A stretch of DNA of 64,000 bases from Euryodendron excelsum (GCA_033060915.1 CM065378.1:38938501-39002500); one strand, 5' to 3'; counted from the first letter of the stretch, positions 34,468 through 47,057 are shown. Notes: generated by a model from the letters alone, not told the origin. Program-made: numbers and translations.

Positions 34468-34900
34468 GGCTCTGATACCACTTATTGGAAATTTTGGCCC
34501 TCCCAAACACACTCCTTTTATAAATAGGAAAGAGATGAATATCAAAATAAATAGAGAAAAACACAACATAAGGATTTACGTGAAAAACTTCCACAAACAG
34601 GAGAAAAACCATCAGTCCCAAAGAAAAATACACTATGTGAAAAATTATTACAATCACATAATTTTTCCTCCTTACCTTACTGACACCCACTCAGCTACCC
34701 CACTAACTAACCTTTAACTTTCACCTCTTCAAGAGAAATTTTACGAAAGTCAAAAGTTACTAACTAAGTTATTGACTGGTGTACTTAACCAAGAAAACTT
34801 AATCTTCCTTAAATAGACTTGCCTCTTGCTCCCCCTTTTCACTCCCAACCGATGTGCGATTAGGAAACAAGGAGCAAATAACAAATCCAGCAAAAACGAG
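34468..34900 (-). mobile_element. minus-strand LTR with Met-tRNA primer site
   Basis: On the minus strand, tggtatcagagcc (34468-34480) matches the Met-tRNA primer site; five bases further right the LTR end TGGAAATTTTGG (plus strand, 34485) begins. A TATA-like tatttaag is read on minus at about 34808-34815, and ccaaccgatgtgcgat at 34846-34861 resembles the conserved cccacatcgg word near the start of many LTRs. The right border is not defined. Confidence 0.55.
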
Positions 34901-35072
34901 TCATGGGCTGGTGGTGAGTCATTTTCCAAAGTCTCAGTTGTAAAATTAATTTTTTTAGTGTCTTGCATAATTATTGCGAAAGACTTCTTCTTGCAGATCA
35001 CTGCGGGTCATTCAGTTTGAAAGCATATGCAATTTTGAGCTTACCTTGAATTCAGATATATAGCAAGTGACC

Positions 35073-37920
35073 ATGGCTCTATCATTTCTTTCGATTCTAC
35101 TCCAAAATCTGAACTCCTTGATCCAAAGGAAGTGGGATTGCTTTTCGAGGTTGACAAGGAGATGAAAAAGCTTTCAAGCACGCTTTCCAAAATCCAGGCG
35201 GTCCTTGAAAATGCAGAGCAAAAGCAGCTACAAGACAAAGTAATACAAAATTGGTTGCGAAAGCTCAAAGATGTAGCCTACGAGGTAGATGACATCTTGG
35301 ATGAGTGCACAACTAAAGCCCTCGAATGGGAATCTCAAGGCCAAAGTTTTTTTTCTCTGACAAAGGTAAGCACTTCTTTGTTGACTTGTTCTCCCGTTAA
35401 GAACATTGTATTTCATCACAAGATAGGGAGTAGGATGAAAGAGATCACAGAGAACGTAGATGCAATTGCAGAAGAGTGAATAAAGTTTCATTTGCATTTG
35501 ACTGTCGTGGAAACACAAGTTGAAGTTATTGAAGGACGTGAAACCATATCTCTTTTAACTCAGCCACAATTGTATGGAAGGGATGAAGATATAAAAAAGA
35601 TTGTAGAAGTTTTGGTGGACCATATACATGAATGCAAGGATCCAGATCTGCTCAATGGGAAAAGATATTTGATTGTATTACATGATGTGTGGAATGAAGA
35701 TCAAGATAAGTGGGATAAGTTAAAGTATGTACTAGCATGTGGGTCTAAAGGCGCTTCTATTATTACCACTACTTGTCTTGAAAAGGTTGCACCAATGATC
35801 GGAACTTTACCACCTCATTGCTTGTCATTTTTATCTAACGATGATTGTTGGTTGCTATTCAAATAACGTCAATTTGGGAGTGGAAATGAAGAACATCCCA
35901 ACCTTGTGGCCATTGGGAAGGAGATTGTAAAGAAGTGTGGGGTTGTGCCTTTAGCTGCGAAGGCGCTCGGAGGGCTAATGTGCTCCAAACGTGAGGAAAA
36001 TGAGTGGCTTTTTGTTAATGAAAGTGAAATTTGGAACTTATCCCATAATGAAAATTCCATATTGCCTACCTTAAGATTAAGTTACTATAATCTTTCAGTG
36101 GAATTGAGACAATGTTTTGCTTATTGTGCTGTTTTTCTAAAGAGTTTCGAAATTGGGAAGGAAAGTCTGATTCATCTTTGGATGGCTAATGACTTTATTT
36201 CATCCAACGGAAGATTGGAGGCAGAAGATATTGAAAATGGGATATGGTATGAGTTATGTGGGAGATCCTTTTTCCAAGACGTGGGCCAAGTTGAATCTAA
36301 CAACATTGCTTTCAAAAGGCATGATCTCATGCATGATCTTGCCCATTCTGTTATGGAAGATGAATGTCATATGATGGATGGTGAAAGCTCAAGTAATATA
36401 CCAAAGCAAAGAATTCGCTATGTTACGTTGGTCACGGACTATATGGGGTCAAGTGCGTTTCCAAAAGCATTACACAGAGTTGAATCCCTACAGACAATCC
36501 TACAACAGTACAAAGAAGCATTCATCCATCATTGTGATTCTGACATGCCTGAGTATTCCAGTGACTTCACAAATTTTGGTTCGCTACGTGTGTTTGATGC
36601 TAGGGGCTTCAGAATGACGCATTTGTCATCTTCAATTGGCAAATTAAAACTTCTAAGGTACTTAACCTTTCTCATACTCTCATTCGTACACTCTTAAAGT
36701 CAATTTGTAGCCTCTGCAATTTACAAACTCTAAACCTAAGTGGCTGTTATAAGCTTCAGAGGTTGCCCAAGAACATAAAGTCCCTAAGAAGCCTCCGACA
36801 TCTTTATTTATTTGCAAGGTTGTCGGAATATAAATATCATGCCTCCAAAGCTTGGGCAGTTAACTCTACTGAAGACACTAAGTTTATTCATTGTGGGTAA
36901 GAGCACAGGCAGTTAGTTAGCCGAATCGCAACGCTTAGATCTTGGAGGAGAACTGCATATCAAACACCTTGAGAGAGTGAGGAACTCAATGGATGCCAAA
37001 GAAGCCAATTTGATCAAAAAACACAAGCTGCGCAACGTATCGTTGGACTAGTGACATAACAGTGAGTCAGAATTGTAAGCCAGCGTTGAACAAATACTTA
37101 AAGCTTTGGAACCTTACCCAAATGTTAAAGAGTTGTCCATTAGAAACTACAGGGGCGCCCAGTTCTCACATTGGATGAGGGATTCAATTCTTGAAAATAT
37201 AGTTACCAATGAGCTATATGACTGCAGAAATTGTTTACGACTTCCAGCGTTTAGGTAGTTGCTTTCCCTGCGATGCCTCGAGATTCGCAGAATGGATTAT
37301 GTGGAGTACATTGACAATGAGTCCCCTGGCAGAGAAGATGGTGGTGGCCTAGTTAAAGGATTATCGTCTTTGGAAGTACTCCATATTTATGGGTTGCCGA
37401 ATTTGAAAGGTTTGTCAACAAGGGAGGAATTAGGAAGAGAGCTACTACCTCATTTTTGCTAGATCACCATCAAGAATTGTCCTAAATTGACATTGCTACA
37501 TCTTTCATCACCAGAAAAGTTCAATGTGATTTCTTTTCCAGAACAGATGTTGCAAAAACTAACTGCTCGTGAATCTTTACACATCCAAAGGTGTATCAAG
37601 CTTAAAGTGGTGCCTACGAACCTGACAAGCCTCGTATCTTTGAAGTCACTGCGTATTAGCGCATGTCATAAGCTTGAGTCCTTGCCAGATCTTGAGCTAC
37701 AAAGCCTATAGTCTCTCTAACACTGGAAACTAATCACTACAACAAATTTAGTTCTTTGTCTGAGAATCTGGGACACCTCACTGCCTTGGAGAAATTGGAG
37801 ATTAATGGGTGTCCCAACCTTGTGCTCTGCCAAAGAGCATTAAACATCTTTAACTCCCTTTGGCACCTAATTATTCACCGTAGGCCCAATGCTTGGAGTT
37901 CAAATGACTCTCCTTGCTAG
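35073..37920 (+). pseudogene. CC-NBS-LRR disease resistance gene (RGA type), degenerate
   Basis: Resistance proteins of this family sense pathogen activity in the cytoplasm. From ATG 35073 the N-terminus reads MALSFLSILLQNLNSLIQ; a frameshift near 35125 leads to EVDKEMKKLSSTLSKIQAVL and WLRKLKDVAYEVDDILDEC, the coiled-coil (EDVID-like) domain. A TGA at 35477 follows. The NB-ARC part begins LTQPQLYGRDEDIKKIVE, but then jumps to GKRYLIVLHDVWNEDQ (kinase 2, His for the first Asp) with no P-loop, so roughly the first third of NB-ARC is deleted. Next come RNBS-B GASIITTTCLEK, a TAA at 35864, CGVVPLAAKALGG (GLPL region), LRQCFAYCAVF and MHDLAHSV (MHD motif). The LRRs from 36550 to 37920 carry many stops and shifts. 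There is no intron evidence. It is clearly a pseudogene. Confidence 0.92.
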
Positions 37921-37944
37921 TGTATATATTTATCTTCTTACTAA

Positions 37945-38086
37945 TGTTAGGTTTGCCTATCCCACATTGGTTAGAATAGACTTTTTTTCTCTCATCTCTT
38001 GTAATATAAATAGACTCATTATATACACAACAAATTTCTCAATGAAATATACATTTCTTCTTTCTTTCTAACATGGTATTAGAGTC
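37945..38086 (+). mobile_element. 129-bp TRIM-like LTR plus primer site
   Basis: TGTTAGGTTTGCC (37945) to CTAACA (38073) has TG...CA ends and contains the cccacattgg word, a TATA-like tataaata at 38004-38011, and a pyrimidine-rich end. The next bases, tggtattagagtc (38074-38086), match the Met-tRNA primer site with one or two changes. The short LTR suggests a TRIM or small copia element. Beyond the primer site the expected interior is replaced by minus-strand copia integrase, so only this end remains. Confidence 0.7.
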
Positions 38087-38099
38087 CGAAGAGCCAACA

Positions 38100-38728
38100 G
38101 AAGGCGTAGGACCAACCGACGGAGACTTCGGGGGATAGACTATAACAGAAGGCGCAGGACCAACTAACACAGACTCCATAGGATAAACTTTAACAGGAGG
38201 CACAGCAAGTGTGATAGTAGCAGGGACATGGGCATCCTCATCAGGGACATCATCAAGGATAATGACATTCTTAAGAAAGAGCTCAATAGTAGTCTTAGTG
38301 AAATAAGGAGGAGCAGAAGGAGATGATAGATGGAAGAAAGATAAAGCGAAGAACATCTTGTGTTCCCAAAAGACCACATGGCAAGAAACACGAAGAGGTT
38401 TAGACAAAGGATCCCAACAACAATAATCTTTGTACTCAATCCTATAGCCCAAGCAGCAGCAAAGACGAGCTCGAAGCTCCAAATTGGTACCCTTATGAGG
38501 CTAAAGTAAGATAAAACAGGCACACCCAAAACCATGAAAAGAGTGATAATCAAGGGTAGTACCATACAGATGCTCATAGGGAATGAGGTTACCAAGTGGA
38601 GCAGAAGGTACACGATTGATGGTGTAAGCAGCAGTAAGAGCAGCTTTATCTGAAAACTGTTCAGGGCAGGATGTAGAGATAAGAAAAGAATGGGTAGTAT
38701 CAAGAAGATGGCGATGTATAACAAGCGT
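38100..38728 (-). pseudogene. copia integrase C-terminal fragment
   Basis: Minus-strand reading gives RHLLDTTHSFLISTSCPEQF, ALTAAYTINRVPSAPLGN, PYEHLYGTTLDYHSFHGFGC, then after a stop ELRARLCCCLGYR and CCWDPLSKPLRVSCHVVFWE, and a Val/Pro/Ser-rich linker. These are the C-terminal part of copia integrase and the start of the linker to reverse transcriptase. Both ends are abrupt: the right end joins hybrid proline-rich protein sequence, the left end the TRIM-like primer site. Confidence 0.88.
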
Positions 38729-39235
38729 GTCAATGCACACAGACACGAGCTTCAACCTGTCCCTAGAGCAACTTGTGTTGGCAGTAGTTTCAGCCTTAAA
38801 CACACACAAACACAATTAGACAACCAAATCACGTGTATTTCATGGAAGATGCCAAGAACAACTAGAAAAAGGGGATGCAATTTTTTTACTAAACAGGGGA
38901 AGAATTGGGGGCTGAACTACAGTTCTGCATTTTGTTGGTTTTCACTCTATAGATCAGATTTTTCTTTATGTATCTATACATAAACCACCCTTGCATTGTG
39001 GCCATATACGTGCACTATAAAAAGCACACTTTTAGTTACAAAGGTACATACATTTTGGGAGCAAGTATTCAAAGAAATTATCCAAGACAACAAAAGAACT
39101 ATAACGAAACAAGACATTACATTTAACAACTGGTCTCGGGTTTGCAACTTTGCATGTGCCAGAAATACTAGTAAAAGTTGAGAATGAGAGGAGAGAGAAG
39201 ATTATGGTAGTCACCAAGAGCTTGTTAGAAGCCAT
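38729..39235 (-). pseudogene. hybrid proline-rich protein gene (8CM type), truncated by copia DNA
   Basis: The start MASNKLLVTTIIFSLLSFST at 39235 is a signal peptide close to that of the gene at 49174. It is followed by SISGTCKVANPRP, after which the frame degrades. At about 38795-38740 the minus strand reads SCSRDRLKLVSVC, matching the start of the eight-cysteine domain (CPRDTLKLGVC) of the intact family; at the nucleotide level the two genes share agcttca and tgtccctag(a/g)gcaa blocks. The reading then passes directly into copia integrase. The other cysteines are gone. Flanking sequence just upstream of the ATG (39236-39325) resembles 49175-49255, so the two are paralogues. Confidence 0.72.
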
Positions 39236-39329
39236 GGCTAGACTACAATGTAGGGCTTAAGGGTTGGTTCCCTTTGTTGGGAGGGAGGGTGGCCTTTTGT
39301 AAGCGAAAATTGTGAAGTGGGTGATAGTG

Positions 39330-39654
39330 TATCGGGATATGACTATATGACTATGTGGCAGACAGCGAAAAAGGGCCACTATTATACTATTGCCTATTGG
39401 GACCTTTGCAATCGAAGGAATTACTTGATTTCTTCTATCTATGCTTGTAGTCATGTTACTGTCGGTGGATGGTAAAGCCAAAGATGGTGACACAGACCAA
39501 TTAATCCAAGGCCTAGATCAAAATGGGTTTCAGGCCCTCAATTAACTTTACATATCTCAAATTGTTCTTGATAGATACCAAATCATGCTTTTATTTTAAT
39601 ATATTTTGAATTTTTTAAATATTTAGAACTGGCTAGTGGCTAGTGAGACTTATA
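39330..39654. other. upstream region of the truncated proline-rich gene
   Basis: No gene is seen. Its left part (to about 39325) is similar to the region upstream of the second copy; the remainder is unique AT-rich sequence. Confidence 0.5.
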
Positions 39655-40200
39655 TTAATAAATGCATATTGGATCATGTGGACCCAATAAGAGCCAAACC
39701 CAAGACCATGAGAAGACCAACCCAGTGAGGTTGGCCCATAGATGCCGACCTGTCGGACTAGGCCCATGTCGATCAAAGGCAATGACCCAAAGGGGCTGGC
39801 CTATAGATCTTAATCTAAAAGGTATTAGGACTAATGAAGTCCATATAAATCTTATTCCTAAGTAAATTAGGACAAATAAAAATAAGTTCAATACATTAAA
39901 CCGAATCAATTAATAAAGATTTTTAGGAAGAAAGTGACTTCAATTCCCAAAGAGAACACGACATTCTGAAATTTATAAATACCCCCATGTACTAAAGATG
40001 TAAGGTACATTCACTTGAGTTCTAGCTTTCTATATTTTATTTAATTTATTGTGATTAAGCTTGCTAACTTAATTATCAAAGTACCTTCGGCCCAAAGAGG
40101 GTCGAGTCATTCTCATCATCTTCTTCTCTTGCAGATTGTTCGTGCTCGTCGATTCGGTTTGAGAGTTCAACCAGGCATTCTTAAAAATTTCACCTACAAA
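39655..40200 (+). mobile_element. LTR-like sequence, plus strand
   Basis: tttataaatacccccatg at 39972-39989 reads as a TATA box, followed by ttcacttgagttct and a tgtgattaagcttgctaacttaattatc word that I associate with plant LTR ends, then a pyrimidine-rich stretch. Short palindromic and GC-rich words (ggcccat, ggcctatag) lie upstream. No second copy, primer site or border is seen, so it may be a solo LTR. Confidence 0.4.
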
Positions 40201-40370
40201 CCCAATCACTTTGAGTGGGTAAGAAAATGGTTTAAAAATTGGTTTATCATACCATTTTTCTTTCTTTGTTCTCTCGAGGGACAAGGGAACATCCAGGTAC
40301 TTGATAGGAAAACTACCAGCACAATTGAGTTAGGGAGAAACTTGAAATCCTATACAAAGGTTTTCTAGAC

Positions 40371-42862
40371 TGTGCATTCAGGATTTTCTTTCAATCACTT
40401 CACCGTTGAAAGAGAACAAAGAGCAGTATATGAGCCAGTCAGGTCGTATAATATATACTCCTAAATTTTTTAAATTTTCCTTCACACCCTATAAATTTTT
40501 GAATATTTAAAATACAATATAGTATATTTGCCTCTCAAAATTTTTCTATTTCTCTTTATCTCTGTAAATTTTTAGATATTTATAATACAATAGTGTATTG
40601 GTCCCCAAAACTCAAAAAAAAAAATTCCTTAACCCTACTTTTAACAAAAAAAAATTCGTTGCTCTCCTGTCTAAAATCTTGAATCCACCGCTGCAAAGCC
40701 ATGCTTTTGTACAGTTTTTAAGAGACATATATACAGAACATAACCAACTAGATCAGTGGGCCTTAAAGACCCAAGAAATTCTTTGATTATCTGATGCAGC
40801 TATATAGCCCTGCAGGTTGGCAATTTAGGTGTAGCTCTAGCTCCTGTATTGGCAAATGATGTTAATATGTACTATATCTCTTGAGTAGACAAACTGAAGT
40901 CCTTTGCAAGGTTTTCTTGGCTGGTGCCCGATTTTCTGTCAACCACTTTTTTCCACTATTGCAAAGCAACAGAGTAGTACCTGTGTAAAACCATAAAAAT
41001 ATTAAAAAACAAAATTACACAAACTAAGGAGAGGGTCCAGCCACCATATTAAGAGATTTTTGTCCAACCATTCTAGCTGTAAGTCTACGCATGTGTAGAA
41101 CCATAAAAATAATATGTTGCCCTATACAACATGCACGAAAAAGAATGCTTCTCTTATTGCATCTATTTGTTTTATGTGTTAGTTTTTTTTAACAAAACTC
41201 AAGTTCTATTAATAGAGGGAGATAAGTCAAAATTTTTTGCACTCCTAGCACAACTGAGCATCTTCTTTTGTCTTGAAATGAAAAATCTTGCCATATATGC
41301 ATGGATATATATATACCTATATATAACAAATATATAGTGGAAAACAATTCGTCCATGCATCGGAGAAAGCAAATGTACTTTAGTGAGCATTTTGGTTGGA
41401 TGTTGAGGCAACTAAGAACAATTTCCTCTACAATTTCCATGAATTCTGTATCCAGGATTTCTTCTACAATATTGGCGGGGTGAGGAGTCACAGCTATAAT
41501 GCTTCTTCTAGGAAGACTGATCTTTGTAGTTAGTTAGATCTTGTTGGCCTCTTGCCAACCTTTTCCTGTTTTTTCTCCTGTAATGCTTTTGTTCTGCCTT
41601 AGGTCTGGTCTGATTTGAAATGCCATCTCAGTGATGTCTTTGGCTGTAATGCTCCTTCCTCTTCAATGAAATTTTCCTTGCTGATATAAAAAAAAATAAT
41701 AATTCCCTCTGCACGGGCAGCATCTTTAGAAGGTTTTGATAAAAATGAACAATTAAGCTGCTTTTACCTTCCCTTTCACTGGATTAGTAAAGAGCGAATG
41801 AGGAGCGTGTGTAGTAAGGTTTGAGCCAAAAGTTAAAAGGTTACGCTTAACTTATTAAAGTTATTAAAAAATCAGCTTCCTTGATTTGCTTTTTTTTTTT
41901 TTTTTTGTATCAAAATCTGAGATGTCCTGTGACAAAACCTAATTAGTTCTCAAAAAATCATAAATCTCGATAATTATCAGTGTGCTTGACCTACTATTTG
42001 AGAACCATCTTATGTTCAAATTTGAGAAGAGATAATTAGATTTGGAATTTTAAAGAACATAAACTGAACTTGACACTACACGAATTTTTCTGCCCAATGG
42101 AAAAGTCCACAAAATCAATTTTGTTGTGGGAAACTTTTCTTCACCGCGCTAATCTCTCCCTAACCCAGTGCATGTAGTTATGATGTTGTGTTTGGTTGTG
42201 ATTTTAGTTTCTGTTTTTTTTTTTTTTTTTTGTTCTGTTTTCTGGAAATCGCTAAGACAATTTTGATAATCTGTTTTCAATTTTTTTTTTAGACCCCCGT
42301 TTTAGAAAACAGAAAAGTAATTTTTAAAATTTTTAAAAGATCATTTTCGAAAATTATTGTGATTTTGAAGTCCTCATTGTTTTTGTTTATGAAAACACGA
42401 AAATGAAACGATATCAAACTGGCCCAGTTTCCGAAGGAAAATGTCTTTATCAATTCCACAAATTGTAATTGGTCGGTAGGTAGAACTCCTCTTGGCAGAG
42501 TGATTTTTTTTTATTGGAAATGATATATATAATCACTATCGACATCCACCCTCTTTGGCAACTGAAAGTCCAAGAAACCATTTTCCATTTTTGAAATAAG
42601 CCAAAGTTTGTTATTGACACAATACCATGATTATTACATATACAGTTCCTACTTTATAAATATGTTTTTCTCAAATGCCAAGCAGGGCCGCATGAAGAAG
42701 TAAAATTGACAATGAAATTATTCAGGAAAATATTCCCATTATGAATTTAGACTATATATGTTGGGATTACTAAAAGAGTTTAATTTTGATGCATGGTAGT
42801 GTAGCATTTTTTTATACAATAGGACACCAAACTGCAACTTAATTTTCAAAAAGACACGCATT
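40371..42862. other. intergenic, AT-rich
   Basis: No gene is recognised. The stretch at 41520-41690 (ending in gatataaaaaaaaataataa) resembles the 3' end and A-rich tail of a LINE or SINE. A stretch at about 42455-42540 is similar to 48125-48235. T-runs occur at 41890-41906 and 42217-42231. Confidence 0.5.
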
Positions 42863-42867
42863 GCATT

Positions 42868-43392
42868 TGTCGAAAAATTGTGAAGTGATTCACAATGTTT
42901 GAGCCAATTAAAATATGGGATCCAAACACTCTTTGAAACGGGTTCAAAGTGCTTTGGATTAACCTCAGTGAGAAGATTAATTTCAAGTATTTACTTGCTC
43001 AAATTCATTAAGAATTGAATGAATTATTAGCTTTCAAAGTGGCCAACATAAATATAAGTTTACTTGGGTGAAGGGACTTGTCTCACATTGATTTCTTAGA
43101 AAAGAAATGATGTACATATAAAGTCTTCTCTTAAAGTTGGGTTTGGGCCTCTAGGGATACCCCAATTTGTGGAGGGAGAAGGATGTACCCAACCCATGGG
43201 TCAACCAACAAACACACACATGCGCACTGCTCGTCCGAACCGAGCTCGAGTACAAGTACAAGAGTTGGTCAAAGCCTGATCCGGTTTATTCTTTTTGGAT
43301 CAACTTTATTTGAATTTTAAATTCAAATTTAAATTATTTCTGACTGTTAGATATGACCGTTGATTAGTGCCTTTTCGAAAGAGTACGTATCA
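42868..43392 (+). repeat. 5' LTR fragment of the deleted copia element
   Basis: Starts TGTCGAAAAATTG and aligns with the first ~520 bp of the 3' LTR at 47058, sharing gtgattcacaatg, gtgctttggattaacctc and ttatttgaattttaaattca. It stops near 43392 (gcctttt...gtacgt). Confidence 0.85.
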
Positions 43393-43494
43393 AAAGATAT
43401 GGGCAAACTTTTATGGTTGTATCATAATATATAGTTTATGTCCTTTAATTTTATTTCTTAAATCAAGTTTCCTTAAAATATAATTCTCAAAAAT

Positions 43495-45453
43495 TTAGAT
43501 ATTACTTTTCAAGTCTTGATCACTCTTTCAAGTGCTTTATAATCCTGCAAAACTTTATTACATCAACTAAATTAAGGATTAAAAGTATTAAATATATTTA
43601 ATTAAGAAAACATTTGCATCAAGTAGATATACAATTAAATTCATTTGCATCAAGAGCACAATAAAAAACATTCATAACTCTAGCATTTAATTGAACACTT
43701 TTTATATCACTAGCATTTCATTCATTTTCTTCCCTAAACACATTTTTCTCTTTTACTATCTTAGTTGGTATACTAGGACCACTGACAATAACTTTTCATA
43801 ACTCATAATCAGTAGTTTGAATATATATTCTCATTCTAGCTTTTCAATAGTTATAATTTGTGTCATTAAATAATGGTGGTTTATTGGTCGATTGACCTTT
43901 AGCAAGGGAAGTACTAAAAATAGTTGTCATAATTTATTGTAAGACGGTTAAGTCCACTATAAGAGCCCAAGCTCTGATATCAATTGTTAATCCAGGTGGC
44001 GACCCAAGAGGGGGAGTGAATTGAGTTTAAACAATAATTCAACAAATAATTTTAGATTAAAAAATTCTAACTAAATATTCAAACAAATATGAATCAACCA
44101 ATAATATGTTGTAAATAAATACAAGTAATTCAAACTATAAAGTAAAGGAGATAGAGAGAAAAGAATACAACACCAAGATTTATCGTGATTTAACTTCAAC
44201 TCCAAAGTCTACATCCACTCCCTAAAATTCCTTCCTTGAGATTTTTCTCTATTATACCCAAACAGTAAATACAGCCACTAACCTTTTAACACAGGTGTTA
44301 GTCCTCCTTTATAACTAGTTTTTTTTCACAGATACTAGTCACACCCCTTTAACAAGTTTTTACACAGGTGTTAGTCACACCCAACCAAGTAATCGTTCAC
44401 TCCAACTAGTTTTTATACAAATGCTAGTCACACCCAACTTCTATCTATTTTTCCTAATTAGTCTCTCCTTTACAAGAAGAAAAAACAAAAGTACAACCAC
44501 TCTTGCTTACAAATAAATTCTCTCAAAGAATGAATATGACAATGAAGCTCTCAAAACATTACAAGATAAAATATAATGAAGCTCTCAAAAACTTTGTAAG
44601 ATGAATAACACTTTGATGCACAAATGCTTGTTGTTCTTGTTCTTGTGTTTTGTTCCTCAAGTGTATCTCTATTTATAGATGAAGAATAATGCTTAATTTG
44701 TAATTTCAAATCTGTTTATAGTCATTGGAAAGCATTGAATACATTTCTTCCCGTTGAGCTACTTGCTGCTAGACAAGTTTTTGAATTTCTAATTAGATAT
44801 CTTCACTTCCACCTGGATTTTCTCTTCGATAACATTGGAATTTGAAAATGGCTATAAGGTAAAGGTTGTAGATATGGAAGTCAACTTTTCAAAACCTTAA
44901 GAATTAGATTGCTCCAATGGTCAGATCAAAAGTTATGATCCAAATACACAAACTGTCTCCCAGTTAGTATATTTAAATTCTGCGGAGTTTCCTTCATTTC
45001 CACCTTGATTTTCTCACTTATAACATTCAAATTTGAAAATGGCTATGAGATAAAAGTTGTAGACATGGATGTCCTATTTTCAGAATCTCAAAAATTAGGT
45101 CGATCCAATGGTCAAATCAAAAGTTATGATCAAAATACTCAAACTGTCTCTCAGTTGGCATATTTAAATTTTTGCAGAGTTACCTTCACTTCTACCTCAA
45201 TTTTCTTTCTTATGACGTTTGAATTTGAAAATGTATACGAGAGAAGAGTTGTAGACATGGAAGTTAGAGTTTGAAAACCTCAAGAATCAGATCGATCCAA
45301 TGGTCAGATCAAAAGTTATGATCAAAATATTTAGATATTACTTTTCAAGTCTTGATCACTTTTTTAATCGCTTCATAATCCTATAAAATTTTATTATACC
45401 AACTAGATTAAGGATTAAAAGCATTGAATATATTTAATCAAGAAAATATTTAT
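43495..45453 (-). mobile_element. minus-strand LTR element remnant nested in the copia element
   Basis: A minus-strand Met-tRNA-like primer site (plus: gctctgatatca, 43971-43982) is followed at 43985 by TGTTAATCCAGG, an LTR terminus with the agggggagtgaattgagttt block typical of SIRE-like LTR ends. A minus-strand TATA box (plus ctatttatag) lies at about 44669-44678. The last 123 bp (45331-45453) recur at 43495-43617, as expected if the latter is the leftover outer end of the other LTR. Nothing coding remains. Confidence 0.6.
44818..45330. repeat. three ~190-bp tandem repeats in the minus-strand LTR
   Basis: Units start near 44818, 45009 and 45200 with ttttctc, a gaatttgaaaatgg block, a gttgtagacatgg block and a ccaatggtcagatcaaaag block. 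The third is cut short. They lie upstream of the LTR TATA box in LTR orientation, where enhancer repeats often lie. Confidence 0.85.
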
Positions 45454-45511
45454 AAATCAAAGTAAGTTATCATCAAAACTACATATAAAATTTCATATGA
45501 ATAAACTTAGG

Positions 45512-46438
45512 GCTAACATATATGTAGATGATATGATTATAATTGGTAGCAATGAATATATTATTAAAGCTACTAAGAAAATATTAAACAGTAAATTTGA
45601 CATGAAAGACCAAGGTGTTGCTGATGTGATACTTGATATTAAGATTACCAAGACATCTGACTAACATGCTTTGTCACATACTCATTATATCAAGAAGGTA
45701 CTCGATAAATTCAATAAGTCTGATTGCAAACGAGCAAAAACACCAATAGATATGAATCTTCATCTTATTAGAATAATGGGGACTGTGTATCTTAGTCATA
45801 CTACTCTCGGATAATAGGCAATTTAATGTATATCATGAATTGCACTCATCCAGACTTTGTGTATTTAGTAAACAAGTTGAGTAGATATATAAGTAATCCA
45901 AGGTCAGACCACTGGAAGGCTATAGTTAGGGTACTCAGATATCTGAGATACACCTTAAACTATGAACTACACTACACCAGCTATCCAACTGTACTTGAAG
46001 GGGCACATATGCAAATTGAATATCTGATACTAAAGACTCAAAATTCACAAGTGGATATGTCTTTACACTTGGAGGTGCAACTATTTCTTAGAAATCCTCT
46101 AAACAAACTTGCATAGCCAGATCCACTATAAAATCTGAGTTTATTACTTTAAAAAAAGTGGGAGAAGAAGCTAAGTGACATCGTAACTTTTTGGAGGATA
46201 TTCCTATGTGGCCAAAACTTGTGTCAGCTATTTGCCTATATTGTGATAGTCAATCAACAATAGTAATAGTACAGAATCATATGTATAATGGCAAGTCACA
46301 ACATATACATCGTCGACACAAGACTATAAAGCAATTGTTTTCAAATGGAATTATATCCATTGATTATATCAAGTTAAAGAATAATATCGCGATCCACTTA
46401 CGAACTTGACACAAGATCAAATAGAGTATTCATCGAGG
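45512..46438 (+). pseudogene. copia reverse transcriptase/RNase H fragment
   Basis: The fragment opens with TYVDDMIIIGSNEYIIKATK (intact YVDD), then FDMKDQGVADVILDIKI, a stop, and TPIDMNLHL. Further stops and shifts follow. Later parts include [55 protein letters not shown] and NGIISIDYIKLKNNIA. Everything upstream in pol and all of gag is missing. The text differs from the 20.6-32.2 kb copia element, so it is a different family. Confidence 0.88.
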
Positions 46439-47057
46439 GGGATTGCCTAAAGCCTATGAATTAAAAGTTAACATAATGGCAACTCAAATTGGCTGATTCG
46501 AGATCCCAAGATATGGGTTCAACGGAACAATCGAAGTGTGTGTGACTTAGGACAAATCACTGAGGAACTTGTTTCGCTGTCCATTCCTATGATGAAATAG
46601 TGATAACCCTGCAGCGATTGATCAGGATAAGCTACGCTTTTAATGATTATTATATACTGGAGATCCAAGTGGAGTATAGCAGGATACTCTTAATAAATAA
46701 TCACCTATATGAGTGTGAAGGGGCCGCTTCTGTGAGAATTGTAAAGGCTCAATTCTCTAAAGCACTCATGAAATAATCAAGTGTGGTTTAAGGCCAAAAT
46801 GAACCCAATCATGAGAACCAAACAATGTCCAGTAAGGAATCGTGTGAGTGTTGTTGTCTTGGTTTGTACAAACAATTGAACAGTTCAAGATATCAAGCTT
46901 ACTGGTTAGCCAAATAAACTCAATAGTATTTCACTAAGAAATGTTCAAAGCCAAAAGCCACCTATCCTGATACGATAACTTGCCACCATTACTCTCTCAG
47001 TCGTCTTAGCATCTTCATTAGCATTATTTATCAACCAATCTCATTTATATGGGGGAT

